Source: a virus. From it: a stretch of 64,000 nucleotides of DNA. The translations under genes and the position numbers were made by a program. Each line of letters starts with the position of its first letter. Within the stretch, counting starts at the first letter, position 1. The stretch lies in the IMG/VR virus record IMGVR_UViG_3300013094_000019, positions 62,001-126,000 of that record; one strand, given 5' to 3'. The notes below the pieces were generated by a model. The model was not told where the DNA came from. It did no database searches and worked only from the letters and a program-made list of their open reading frames with translations. This document shows positions 35,508-42,847 of this stretch, in pieces.

Positions 35508-36125
35508 ATGAGTTTAAACATAGGATCAACGCCTGGCACCGTTACCAGTGACGGTAGTTCAGTTACATTTAATGATGGTACTAGGTCGGTGTTTGCTTGG
35601 ACTAGTTCTGGCGAGATGCAAGTACCTGATGTACAGCAATCATTTGCATATAGTCTTGGCAACAGTTGGACAGAAATGCCTTCAATAACCCGTGGCGGAA
35701 ATGTATATCGCAGAGCAACAAAAAATATCGGAAGCCCGGGCGGTAGCGGCAGTGGTACATATACCATATTAACAGCCACACCTAACTACGGCTGGAGTCA
35801 AAACAGTATCCGAGTCTACATACGAGGTTACAGCTATCTAGGATCAGGGTTTGGTGACTACTTTTATAACAGTGACGGATCTGCCAGCGGAAATTGGACT
35901 CCTTATCAATACAATCCAATTTCAGTAGCTGGCGGCCCTACTGCTTCCCTAAGCCTGGGCACTATAACCCGTAGCGGAAATACTGTGGATACTGACTACT
36001 ATACATACCCCGTAATAGCAAGTTTTGGTGGGTATGTTACAACAACATTTGATGTAGAATGGCTATCTAACTATTTTAGCCCAGTGACTAGTATTACTGG
36101 TAAATACCAAATAGCCCTGCTGTAA
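35508..36125 (+). CDS. Tandem paralogous structural protein C (205 aa)
   Basis: Third paralogue: NIGSTPGTVTSDGSSVTF at the N-terminus, ATPNYGWSQNSIRVYIRGYS in the centre, TSITGKYQIALL at the end. It starts 12 bases after copy B. The three copies keep the same C-terminal strand, which suggests that this edge forms a common contact while loops vary. No catalytic motif is visible. Confidence 0.7.
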   Translation: MSLNIGSTPGTVTSDGSSVTFNDGTRSVFAWTSSGEMQVPDVQQSFAYSLGNSWTEMPSITRGGNVYRRATKNIGSPGGSGSGTYTILTATPNYGWSQNSIRVYIRGYSYLGSGFGDYFYNSDGSASGNWTPYQYNPISVAGGPTASLSLGTITRSGNTVDTDYYTYPVIASFGGYVTTTFDVEWLSNYFSPVTSITGKYQIALL

Positions 36126-36130
36126 AAAGA

Positions 36131-36138
36131 GATAAATA
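36131..36138 (+). promoter_or_regulatory. Late promoter GATAAATA
   Basis: GATAAATA 21 bases before the ATG at 36160, with TAAGGA between. It follows the third tandem paralogue by 5 bases. Confidence 0.6.
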
Positions 36139-36159
36139 AATTATATAAGGATTTTTAAC

Positions 36160-36489
36160 ATGGCACTTATCGTAGATTGGTCAGACAATAGATTTAATGT
36201 TCCAGCTCCACAGAGCTACACTCGTGTAACAGACGTTAAAGTATTTCGTCAGACGACATATAATACTCCGCTAACACCGGATGCAGTACCTACTATTCGT
36301 GGTACACACAGTATTCAGTTTAGAACTGAAACATTTATTGATAAAGCATCAGCAGATGCAGGAAATGCACCTATTGAAGAACATGGTTATTATGTGCCTA
36401 GCACATTTGAAGCCAAGGACATTTATACTGTTTGCTATGAATATCTAGTTCGCGAAATTGCTAGATTTAAAAACGCAACCTACGCTTAA
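36160..36489 (+). CDS. Small hypothetical protein (109 aa), probably late/structural
   Basis: 109 residues (N-terminus MALIVDWSDNRFNVPAPQSY; C-terminus VCYEYLVREIARFKNATYA). I do not recognise a family. It has its own late box and a good ribosome-binding site and is closed by a strong terminator, so it is a separate late transcription unit. Its function is unknown. Confidence 0.65.
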   Translation: MALIVDWSDNRFNVPAPQSYTRVTDVKVFRQTTYNTPLTPDAVPTIRGTHSIQFRTETFIDKASADAGNAPIEEHGYYVPSTFEAKDIYTVCYEYLVREIARFKNATYA

Positions 36490-36507
36490 TTTTTCTTATA
36501 TATAAAC

Positions 36508-36534
36508 AACCCCACTTTTGGTGGGGTTTTTTAT
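36508..36534 (+). terminator. Rho-independent terminator
   Basis: AACCCCAC / GTGGGGTT stem (8 bp) around the loop TTTTG, followed by six T's. It separates the small late gene from the sigma70-type promoter of the next gene. Confidence 0.92.
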
Positions 36535-36547
36535 TGACTAGATTTTC

Positions 36548-36576
36548 TTGACATAATTATGATAATATCATATAAT
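36548..36576 (+). promoter_or_regulatory. Consensus sigma70-type promoter
   Basis: Perfect TTGACA (36548-36553) and perfect TATAAT (36571-36576) with the optimal 17-bp spacer. The predicted transcript starts near 36583, just before GGAG (36588-36591) and the ATG at 36597. This is an early, host-polymerase promoter in the middle of a late region. Confidence 0.9.
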
Positions 36577-36596
36577 AAAAAGAAAGTGGAGAACGC

Positions 36597-37295
36597 ATGC
36601 ACCAAATAGAATTCCGAGCAGATCCAAAATTAATTGGCATTATCCCAGAGCCAGTACCTGCAAACTCATTTATACCCAAGTGGTTTAGTAAAATGCCATT
36701 AAAATCCGACGAAAACAATGACTCGGTAGCAGGAAATGTTTCTATGAAAACATGTCCTGGTATCATAGATGCATTTAGTCTAGGATATGTAGTTCCTTCA
36801 TGGTGTGATTTTTCCATACATCTTAAACAAGACGGACAAAATACGGTTGAAACTAATTGGAAACCGCCTATGTTTGATATTTTCTCGCCAGAAATGAGTA
36901 AAAAATATCAATTTGATTCCACAGACGAGAAGGTGTTTATCCGTATTATTACCCCCTGGACTATAAAGACCAGTGAGGGAACTAGCACCCTGATTACTAA
37001 TCCTAAATGGCGCCCTGAACTAAATCACAAAGTCTACGAAGGTGTTGTTGACACCGATGTGTTTTATCAGCGTGTACATTTTATTATTGTAATGAAAAAA
37101 TACACCACCCTAGAAATTAAAAAAGGTGACCCACTTTGTCAAATAATTCCCTTTTCTAGAGATCATTGGACCAGTAAAATTGTCGGCGAAACTGAACAAG
37201 ATTTGCTAGATCAAGAACGTCAGCGTATGCAACATGAAACACATATTATAGGCGGATATCGCAAGGAATTTTGGCAAGACAAAACTTACAAATAA
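36597..37295 (+). CDS. DUF6065-like protein under its own early promoter
   Basis: 232 residues. The pattern (PEPVPANSFIPKWFSKMPL near 18-36, then MKTCPGIIDAFSLGYVVPSW near 50-69, then a C-terminal region with KKGDPLCQIIPF) resembles the DUF6065 family, whose function is not known to me; this family name is from memory and should be checked. No membrane segment or signal peptide is seen. The gene is an autonomous unit: terminator, perfect sigma70-type promoter, GGAG ribosome-binding site, gene. It is therefore probably expressed early by host RNA polymerase, like a phage moron. It lies between fibre genes and not far from the halogenase and oxygenases, so a link to that modification chemistry is possible but unproven. 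Confidence 0.7.
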   Translation: MHQIEFRADPKLIGIIPEPVPANSFIPKWFSKMPLKSDENNDSVAGNVSMKTCPGIIDAFSLGYVVPSWCDFSIHLKQDGQNTVETNWKPPMFDIFSPEMSKKYQFDSTDEKVFIRIITPWTIKTSEGTSTLITNPKWRPELNHKVYEGVVDTDVFYQRVHFIIVMKKYTTLEIKKGDPLCQIIPFSRDHWTSKIVGETEQDLLDQERQRMQHETHIIGGYRKEFWQDKTYK

Positions 37296-37326
37296 CATGT
37301 GTTAGTGCTCACAGGGCTTACGCTAA

Positions 37327-37334
37327 GATAAATA
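37327..37334 (+). promoter_or_regulatory. Late promoter GATAAATA (upstream copy)
   Basis: The first of two identical GATAAATA boxes, 57 bases apart, before the S74 fibre gene. Confidence 0.55.
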
Positions 37335-37383
37335 TCTAATATTGGCACTTTCTTAAAGCCATAAAGCGTAAAGCTAGTATTTC

Positions 37384-37391
37384 GATAAATA
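37384..37391 (+). promoter_or_regulatory. Late promoter GATAAATA (proximal copy)
   Basis: The second GATAAATA box, ending 27 bases before the ATG at 37419. The ribosome-binding site is poor (GTGAGA), which may limit translation. Confidence 0.6.
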
Positions 37392-37418
37392 CATTGAATA
37401 CCACTGTGAGACTAAAAC

Positions 37419-38468
37419 ATGGCAAGATATAACTCGACACAAACAAGCAGTAGCATTAGTACAACTGCTACTATTGCGACACCTAACTCAGGAGCATTTA
37501 CTGAGTTAACTGGAACAGCTCCGTATACGGTTACTGTTCCGCCCCCTGCATCATTTCCGGGACAACTACAACAATTTTTCAATTCAACTAGCGGCGTAAT
37601 AACACTTGCTAGCCCTACAGGTGTTTTTAACGGTAGCGGGTCAAGTGGCACATCAAGCCAAACACTACCAGCTGGAGCAACAATTGAAATTGTGTCAGAC
37701 GGCACAAACTATATTATTTTAAATGAAGATGGTGGACCCATTGTAACTAGTGCATTAACAGTCAACGGTGCAAGTAGTCTTACAGGTGGGTTAATTACAT
37801 TAACAAGTACTGGTACAGGTACAATGGATAATGTAACTGTCGGAGGAACTACAAAAGCTGCAGGTAGCTTTTTAGCTTTAACTGCTACAGGGCAAGTTAC
37901 ATTTTCAGCAGGTACTGCTAGTACAACTACTGGTACTGGTACTGTGGTCATCACTGGCGGGTTAGGCGCAAGTGGAGCGGCTAATTTTGGTGGATCTGTA
38001 ACAGCAACATCATTTACTGGAACAATCAACACAGCTGCACAAACATCAATTACTTCAGTTGGCATTTTAACTAACCTGCAAACAACTAGCTTAGGTGTTG
38101 GTACATCAGCAAGCGGCACATCAGGCGAAATCCGTGCTACTGGACAAATAACAGCTTACTATTCAGATGACAATTTAAAAACTCGTTTAGGTCAAATTGA
38201 AAACGCCTTAGATAAAGTATGTTCATTAGAAGGATTCTATTATGAAGCTAATGAAACAGCACAAGCATTGGGATATCCTGTAAAACGCGAAGTTGGTGTT
38301 AGTGCGCAAAGTACACAAAAAGTTTTGCCAGAAATTGTACCACCAGCACCTATTGACAGTAAATATTTAACAGTCCAATATGATAGATTTGCTCCACTAT
38401 TAATTGAAGCAATTAAAGAGTTGCGAGCAGAAGTAGAGACGTTAAAAGGTATAATCAATGGCAAATAA
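37419..38468 (+). CDS. Tail fibre protein with C-terminal S74 chaperone/autoprotease domain
   Basis: 349 residues. Residues 1-110 are the paralogue of the protein at 31709. The middle is Thr/Gly-rich fibre shaft. The last 100 residues form an intramolecular chaperone domain of peptidase family S74, starting YYSDDNLKTRLGQI with the Ser249-Asp pair and Lys of the cleavage dyad. It continues with ALDKVCSLEGFYYEANE, then YLTVQYDRFAPLLIEAIKEL and a short coiled coil. Such domains trimerise fibres and cut themselves off before Ser249, which would leave a mature fibre of about 248 residues. The stop overlaps the start of the next gene by 11 bases. Confidence 0.88.
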   Translation: MARYNSTQTSSSISTTATIATPNSGAFTELTGTAPYTVTVPPPASFPGQLQQFFNSTSGVITLASPTGVFNGSGSSGTSSQTLPAGATIEIVSDGTNYIILNEDGGPIVTSALTVNGASSLTGGLITLTSTGTGTMDNVTVGGTTKAAGSFLALTATGQVTFSAGTASTTTGTGTVVITGGLGASGAANFGGSVTATSFTGTINTAAQTSITSVGILTNLQTTSLGVGTSASGTSGEIRATGQITAYYSDDNLKTRLGQIENALDKVCSLEGFYYEANETAQALGYPVKREVGVSAQSTQKVLPEIVPPAPIDSKYLTVQYDRFAPLLIEAIKELRAEVETLKGIINGK

Positions 38469-39429
38469 TTACACAGTATTAGGTAATGAATCAATTACCC
38501 TTCCTTCAGACTCGACTACAAATAGGCCAGCTAGTCCTGTTGCCGGAATGACTAGATTCAATACTACTACTAATTTTATTGAAGTTTATAACGGCACAGG
38601 CTGGGTTACTAGAGCTAATAAACAAGTGCTAGTGCTAACAAGTGGAACAACTTGGACAGTCCCTAGTGGTCTTACAACATGGGATGTCCTATTAATTGGT
38701 GGTGGCGGAGCAGGCGGAGTTGGATCAAGTGGTGGTGGTGGTGGTGCAGGCGGATTATTAAATTGGACTACATTTAACTACAACTCTTCATATGCCACAG
38801 CAACATATTCAGTAGGTGCAGGTGGTGCTTCTTTATTTGGTACTACAGATACGACCTGGAATGACGGAAGCAATACCACATTTACCTATGCAGGAACTAC
38901 AATCACTGCCTATGGCGGAAGTGGTGGTAACGGTGAAGGACAAAGAAATACTAGTCGTACTGGCACATTTGGTTCAGGTGGAGGCGGCAGTTACGGAACT
39001 GGTTCGGCAACACCTGGAACATCTGGTCAAGGTTATCCGGGAGGTGCCGGATCAAATCAAGCTAATCCGTGGCCAAGTAGCGGAGGTGGAGGCGCTGGAG
39101 GCGCTGGAGCTCAAGGCAACAATCCTTACGGACCTGGTAAAGGCGGGGATGGAGTTTTTATTGCTGAATTAGGTTTGGCAGTATGTGGTGGGGGTGGGGG
39201 TGGCCAACAAGGCTTTCAAACTGGCGGAGTCGGTGGTTTAGGTGGTGGTGGCAGGGGATCTTCCACATATGAAGACGGTACTGCAGCTAATCCAGGATAC
39301 GGTAACGGGTGCTACCTATGGGCTGAAGACGGGCAAGCATTTGGTGCAGGCGGAGGTGGATGTGGCAGTGACTATTGTGCAACTGGAGCTGGGTACCAGG
39401 GTTGTGTTGTAATACGATATATACTGTAA
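38458..39429 (+). CDS. Glycine-rich adhesin-like tail protein, copy 1
   Basis: First of three adjacent paralogues (323, 318 and 331 residues). Residues 20-55 carry RPASPVAGMTRFNTTTNFIE followed by VYNGTGW. A strand-rich core follows (TSGTTWTVPSGLTTWDVLLI). The C-terminal two thirds are dominated by poly-Gly tracts such as GGGGAGGAGAQG. The end is GAGYQGCVVIRYIL. Glycine-rich domains of this sort are found in phage receptor-binding tips (for example the polyglycine sandwich of T2/S16 gp38 adhesins); whether this fold is the same is not shown. The ATG lies inside the end of the S74 fibre gene, indicating translational coupling. Confidence 0.8.
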   Translation: MANNYTVLGNESITLPSDSTTNRPASPVAGMTRFNTTTNFIEVYNGTGWVTRANKQVLVLTSGTTWTVPSGLTTWDVLLIGGGGAGGVGSSGGGGGAGGLLNWTTFNYNSSYATATYSVGAGGASLFGTTDTTWNDGSNTTFTYAGTTITAYGGSGGNGEGQRNTSRTGTFGSGGGGSYGTGSATPGTSGQGYPGGAGSNQANPWPSSGGGGAGGAGAQGNNPYGPGKGGDGVFIAELGLAVCGGGGGGQQGFQTGGVGGLGGGGRGSSTYEDGTAANPGYGNGCYLWAEDGQAFGAGGGGCGSDYCATGAGYQGCVVIRYIL

Positions 39430-40770
39430 AGGATATAAACTATGGCAATTCCAGTCAACAATTCGGTAGTTTTAGGTAACCAAGCAGTTACTTTTCCAGC
39501 AGATACAACAACAAACAGACCAACAGGTACTGCTGGCCAACATAGAATTAATACCACAACAGGGTTTCCTGAATATTATAATGGCACCGGTTGGGTCACC
39601 GGAGCAAATAAACAAGTTGTTGTATTAACTAGCGGTACTACTTGGACTATACCTCCAGGAATTACTACATGGGATGTGTTGCTGATTGCTGGTGGAGGTG
39701 CTGGATCGATTGGAACAGCTGCTGGTGGAGGCGGTGCTGGCGGAGTACTACAATGGACAACCTTTAACTACAACTCTTCATATACTACAGCAACATATTC
39801 AGTAGGTGCAGGTGGTGCAGGTATTAGTGGTTCAAACGATACAATCTATAACAACGGAAGCAATACTACATTCACTTATGCAGGTTCTGCAATTACCGCC
39901 TATGGCGGAGGTGGCGGCCAGGGAGAAGGTAACAGAAACACAACCCAATCAGGAACATTTGGTTCGGGTGGGGGCGGATCATATGGGTCAGGCGGCTCAA
40001 ACCCGGGAACATCAGGCCAAGGTTACCCCGGCGGTTCAGGAACAAATCAAGCTAACCCGTGGATAGGATCAGGTGGCGGTGGTGCGGGCGGTCCTGGCAA
40101 TACCGGAGACAGTTATGGTGGCGGCGGCGGCGGACCAGGTATTTTTATTCCTGAATTGGGGTTTGCAGTAGCTGGTGGTGGCGGTGGCGGAACGCAAGCT
40201 CGTCAATGGGCGGGGAAAGGCGGACTTGGCGGGGGCGGACCCGGCACAAGTACAGGTAGTAATGCTACCGGGTATGGTTCTTATGCTACGACCGGAGGGC
40301 AAGCATTTGGTGCAGGCGGTGGCGGATGTGGCAGTGATTGGAATTTTCCTTCAGGTGCAGGCGCACAAGGCGCAGTCGTTATTAGATATTATAACTGAGA
40401 TAACATATGGCAAACACATCAACATCATTAGGCAACGAAGGTATTTTATTACCGTCTGATACAACAGGTAATAGACCATCCCCAACGGTTGGTATGTTAA
40501 GACATAATTCTACAACAGGTTTTGCAGAATATTATAACGGTACAGGTTGGGTAAACATGAGTAGTAAGCGAGTAGTTGTTTTAACTAGTGGCACTACTTG
40601 GACTGTTCCTGGTGGCCTTACTACATGGGATGTCCTATTAATTGGTGGTGGAGCTGCTGGCGGAATTGGAACAGCTGCAGGTGGCGGTGGCTCTGGTGGC
40701 GTTCTTAATTGGACTACATTTAACTATAATTCATCATATGCCACAGCAACATATTCGGTGGGCGCAGGTG
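38770..40770 (+). repeat. Near-identical DNA segments shared by the three glycine-rich genes
   Basis: Segments of about 55-60 bases at 38773, 39763 and 40718 (beginning TTTAACTACAACTCTTCATA or a close variant and running through GCAACATATTC) are nearly identical, embedded in genes otherwise diverged at the codon level. They provide homology for recombination between the copies. Confidence 0.65.
39442..40398 (+). CDS. Glycine-rich adhesin-like tail protein, copy 2
   Basis: Second paralogue (318 residues). The RPTGTAGQHRINTTTGFPEY module is followed by YNGTGW, then TSGTTWTIPPGITTWDVLLI, Gly-rich blocks and the ending QGAVVIRYYN. At DNA level the segment around 39763-39820 is almost identical to that at 38773-38830 in copy 1. 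The variable parts lie in the Gly-rich loops and the DNT/DTT segments between. Probably a receptor-binding or fibre-tip protein; start site AAGGA. Confidence 0.8.
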   Translation: MAIPVNNSVVLGNQAVTFPADTTTNRPTGTAGQHRINTTTGFPEYYNGTGWVTGANKQVVVLTSGTTWTIPPGITTWDVLLIAGGGAGSIGTAAGGGGAGGVLQWTTFNYNSSYTTATYSVGAGGAGISGSNDTIYNNGSNTTFTYAGSAITAYGGGGGQGEGNRNTTQSGTFGSGGGGSYGSGGSNPGTSGQGYPGGSGTNQANPWIGSGGGGAGGPGNTGDSYGGGGGGPGIFIPELGFAVAGGGGGGTQARQWAGKGGLGGGGPGTSTGSNATGYGSYATTGGQAFGAGGGGCGSDWNFPSGAGAQGAVVIRYYN

Positions 40771-41402
40771 GCGCGGCATTATACGGCCCAACTGACAGTA
40801 CTTACAGTGACGGTAACAACACTACATTCACCTATGCAGGAACTACAATTACCGCTTATGGAGGTGGAGGTGGCAACGGTGAAGGAAATAGAAATAGTAC
40901 AGCTCACGGAGGCAGTGGGTCGTATGGTTCAGGAGGAGGCGGCAGTTATGGCACCGGCGCAGGTGGTGCAGGTACACCAGGACAAGGTTATCCCGGAGGT
41001 AACGGTATTAATTATGTCAACGGGTCAATTAGCGGCGCTAGCGGTAATTATGTTGCTGCCGGAGGTGGCGGCGCAGGTGGAGCCGGAAATTCAGCAGTGA
41101 ATTCTGGTGCTGGTCCAGGCGGCGGCCGAGGCGGGCCCGGCATTATGATTGCAGAATTAGGGTATATGGTTGCCGCAGGCGGCGGCGGCGGAGTCCAAGG
41201 GCCAGCTATGACATGGCCTGGGCCCGGCGGTCAAGGCGGTGGCGGCCATGCATCATTAGAATTCAATGGAGGTTTAGGTTCTGGTCAAACCGGACCTAGT
41301 GATGGTCAAACATTTGGATCAGGTGGCGGTGGACTTGGTGGAGATCAACGATACAGTGGCGGAGGCTGCCAGGGAGCAGTTATTATAAGGTACTACATAT
41401 GA
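40407..41402 (+). CDS. Glycine-rich adhesin-like tail protein, copy 3
   Basis: Third paralogue (331 residues). It has RPSPTVGMLRHNSTTGFAEY then YNGTGW, TSGTTWTVPGGLTTWDVLLI, the longest Gly-rich region of the three (GGRGGPGIMIAELGYMV near 230-246) and the ending CQGAVIIRYYI. The stop overlaps the next ATG (ATGA), so the downstream 111-residue protein is coupled to it. Same inferred role as copies 1 and 2. Confidence 0.8.
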   Translation: MANTSTSLGNEGILLPSDTTGNRPSPTVGMLRHNSTTGFAEYYNGTGWVNMSSKRVVVLTSGTTWTVPGGLTTWDVLLIGGGAAGGIGTAAGGGGSGGVLNWTTFNYNSSYATATYSVGAGGAALYGPTDSTYSDGNNTTFTYAGTTITAYGGGGGNGEGNRNSTAHGGSGSYGSGGGGSYGTGAGGAGTPGQGYPGGNGINYVNGSISGASGNYVAAGGGGAGGAGNSAVNSGAGPGGGRGGPGIMIAELGYMVAAGGGGGVQGPAMTWPGPGGQGGGGHASLEFNGGLGSGQTGPSDGQTFGSGGGGLGGDQRYSGGGCQGAVIIRYYI

Positions 41403-41734
41403 GCATAATTAGATATTCAGCACAACTAGACGAAAATAACGTCGTAACACAAGTAATAGTCGCTACTCCAGAAGAAGCGGCTGTCCATGGTGGAACATGG
41501 CTAGAAACATGGCATGGATCTGGCGGCACAGCACTCCATAGAAAAAATATGGCGACTCGCGGCATGATTTATGATAAAGATAGAGATGCATTTTATCATC
41601 CACAACCATATCCATCTTGGATACTAGATGAAAACACTTGTAACTGGGAACCACCGGTTCCAATGCCTACAACTGGCATGTGGTGGTGGCATGAAGACAT
41701 CAAAAATTGGACTGATGTTGACCCAGAAAAATAA
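41399..41734 (+). CDS. Fibre-associated small protein (111 aa), cyanophage-type
   Basis: 111 residues. The N-terminus YSAQLDENNVVTQVIVATPE and the C-terminal YPSWILDENTCNWEPPVPMP with following Trp-rich segment (MWWWHEDIKNW) match a family seen downstream of fibre genes in T4-like cyanophages. The function is not established; a fibre chaperone or cap role is an inference from the position. The ATG overlaps the stop of the third glycine-rich gene. Confidence 0.7.
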   Translation: MSIIRYSAQLDENNVVTQVIVATPEEAAVHGGTWLETWHGSGGTALHRKNMATRGMIYDKDRDAFYHPQPYPSWILDENTCNWEPPVPMPTTGMWWWHEDIKNWTDVDPEK

Positions 41735-41765
41735 GAGATAGTCAGTATTAGGCATACATAGTTGT

Positions 41766-42293
41766 ATGCAAAATATTCTAACAATTGACAATGCTCTTGC
41801 AGAACAAGAATGTGACACCCTCATAATTGAGGGTGTTTCAATTCCATTTGACAATCATCTAAATACTCATTTAGGATATGAAAGTAATTACTTTAACTAT
41901 CCGTTCATAACTCCCAACATTGCAGAAATTTTAAATAAATTAAATTCAAAAATTGTAGCAGATTATGTTAATTTATATCCAGAATTAAAATTAACAAATA
42001 CTCGTTGGCTAATGCAACCTTATGCATTTAAGCATTTTCCGCCATCCTATTCTTTTAGTGGATGGCATCATGAACACGAATATAAAAATCCCTATCGTAT
42101 ATTATGTGCATTGGTATATTTGTCTAATCATAATTGTGGAACTGAATTCTATAATGGAGAAGTAATTTTATCTAAAAAAGGAAGGATGATAATTTTTCCT
42201 ACATTTTGGACTCATACACATCGAGGACAAGTATGTCCGGACGGCAAATCAAGATTTATCTTATCAGTGTACGCTGAATTACAACCGGAATAA
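41766..42293 (+). CDS. 2OG-Fe(II) oxygenase 1 (175 aa)
   Basis: First of four consecutive putative 2-oxoglutarate and Fe(II)-dependent oxygenases. These enzymes hydroxylate or otherwise oxidise a substrate while decarboxylating 2-oxoglutarate. The double-stranded beta-helix signature is seen as GWHHEHEY (HxE-type iron ligands around residues 101-105), ALVYLSNHNCGTEFYNGE (115-132), IIFPTFWTHTHRG with the distal His (150 or 152), and Arg163 in KSRFILSVYAEL for 2-oxoglutarate. Glu replaces the usual Asp of the HxD motif, which is uncommon. The substrate is unknown. Codon use is more AT-rich than in the fibre genes upstream. Confidence 0.78.
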   Translation: MQNILTIDNALAEQECDTLIIEGVSIPFDNHLNTHLGYESNYFNYPFITPNIAEILNKLNSKIVADYVNLYPELKLTNTRWLMQPYAFKHFPPSYSFSGWHHEHEYKNPYRILCALVYLSNHNCGTEFYNGEVILSKKGRMIIFPTFWTHTHRGQVCPDGKSRFILSVYAELQPE

Positions 42294-42295
42294 CT

Positions 42296-42847
42296 ATGAA
42301 ATATCAATATTGGCACGCTTCTATGTTTACTGTAGAACAATGTAAAGAATTAAATGATAATTTAATAAGAGACCATGCAGAGTGTGAATTATTTCATAAT
42401 CCTGCAGAAGGTGCAACTAAAACTGCTAATGTACGATTAGCTCATTGGAAGGATGCTAAAAAATATCTTGGCAAACTAGAAGAATATGCTAGACTAATAA
42501 ATGAACAATATTTTGGTTTTGATATGTATACTATGCGAGAAATGGCATGTGTAAATTTTAATCAGTATCATGAAGAAAACCAAGGCGAATATGATTGGCA
42601 TTATGACGGTCATATAAATGAAATATATGATACAAAATTAACTGTAATATTAAACACTTCAACTGAACCTTACGAAGGCGGCAAATTTGAACTTTTTCTA
42701 AGTGGCGGACCTCGACATATACATCAATTGGACAACGCAGGAACCCTGTTAATATTTCCAGGATGGATTCCTCATCGCGTTACTCCCGTCACTAAAGGCA
42801 CTCGTTCATCAATTTCTATATGGTTAACTGGACCTAATATAAGATGA
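42296..42847 (+). CDS. 2OG-Fe(II) oxygenase 2, PKHD-type hydroxylase (183 aa)
   Basis: The prolyl-4-hydroxylase/PKHD signature is complete: EYDWHYDGH with His102 and Asp104, LTVILNTSTEPYEGGKFEL, LLIFPGWIPHRVTPVTKGTR with His160 and Arg170, and SSISIWLTGP at the end. An active enzyme is likely; the substrate (protein side chain, nucleotide, lipid or small molecule) cannot be read. The gene begins 3 bases after the stop of oxygenase 1, with an in-gene ribosome-binding region, and overlaps oxygenase 3 by ATGA. Confidence 0.88.
   Translation: MKYQYWHASMFTVEQCKELNDNLIRDHAECELFHNPAEGATKTANVRLAHWKDAKKYLGKLEEYARLINEQYFGFDMYTMREMACVNFNQYHEENQGEYDWHYDGHINEIYDTKLTVILNTSTEPYEGGKFELFLSGGPRHIHQLDNAGTLLIFPGWIPHRVTPVTKGTRSSISIWLTGPNIR

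Larger units (their letters stand above)
37308..37410 (+). promoter_or_regulatory. Leader with nested inverted repeats and two late boxes
   Basis: CTCACAG (37308-37314) is complementary to CTGTGAG (37404-37410), and inside it GCTTACGCT (37316-37324) nearly complements AGCGTAAAGC (37365-37374). Two GATAAATA boxes lie inside at 37327-37334 and 37384-37391. The second is 27 bases before the ATG at 37419. The gene therefore has two stacked late promoters, and any transcript reading through would carry a foldable region. Confidence 0.5.

Noticed and set aside
38458-41402. A diversity-generating retroelement acting on the glycine-rich genes
   Set aside because: No reverse transcriptase or template repeat with adenine-directed variation is seen in the window; the repeats look like ordinary paralogues.
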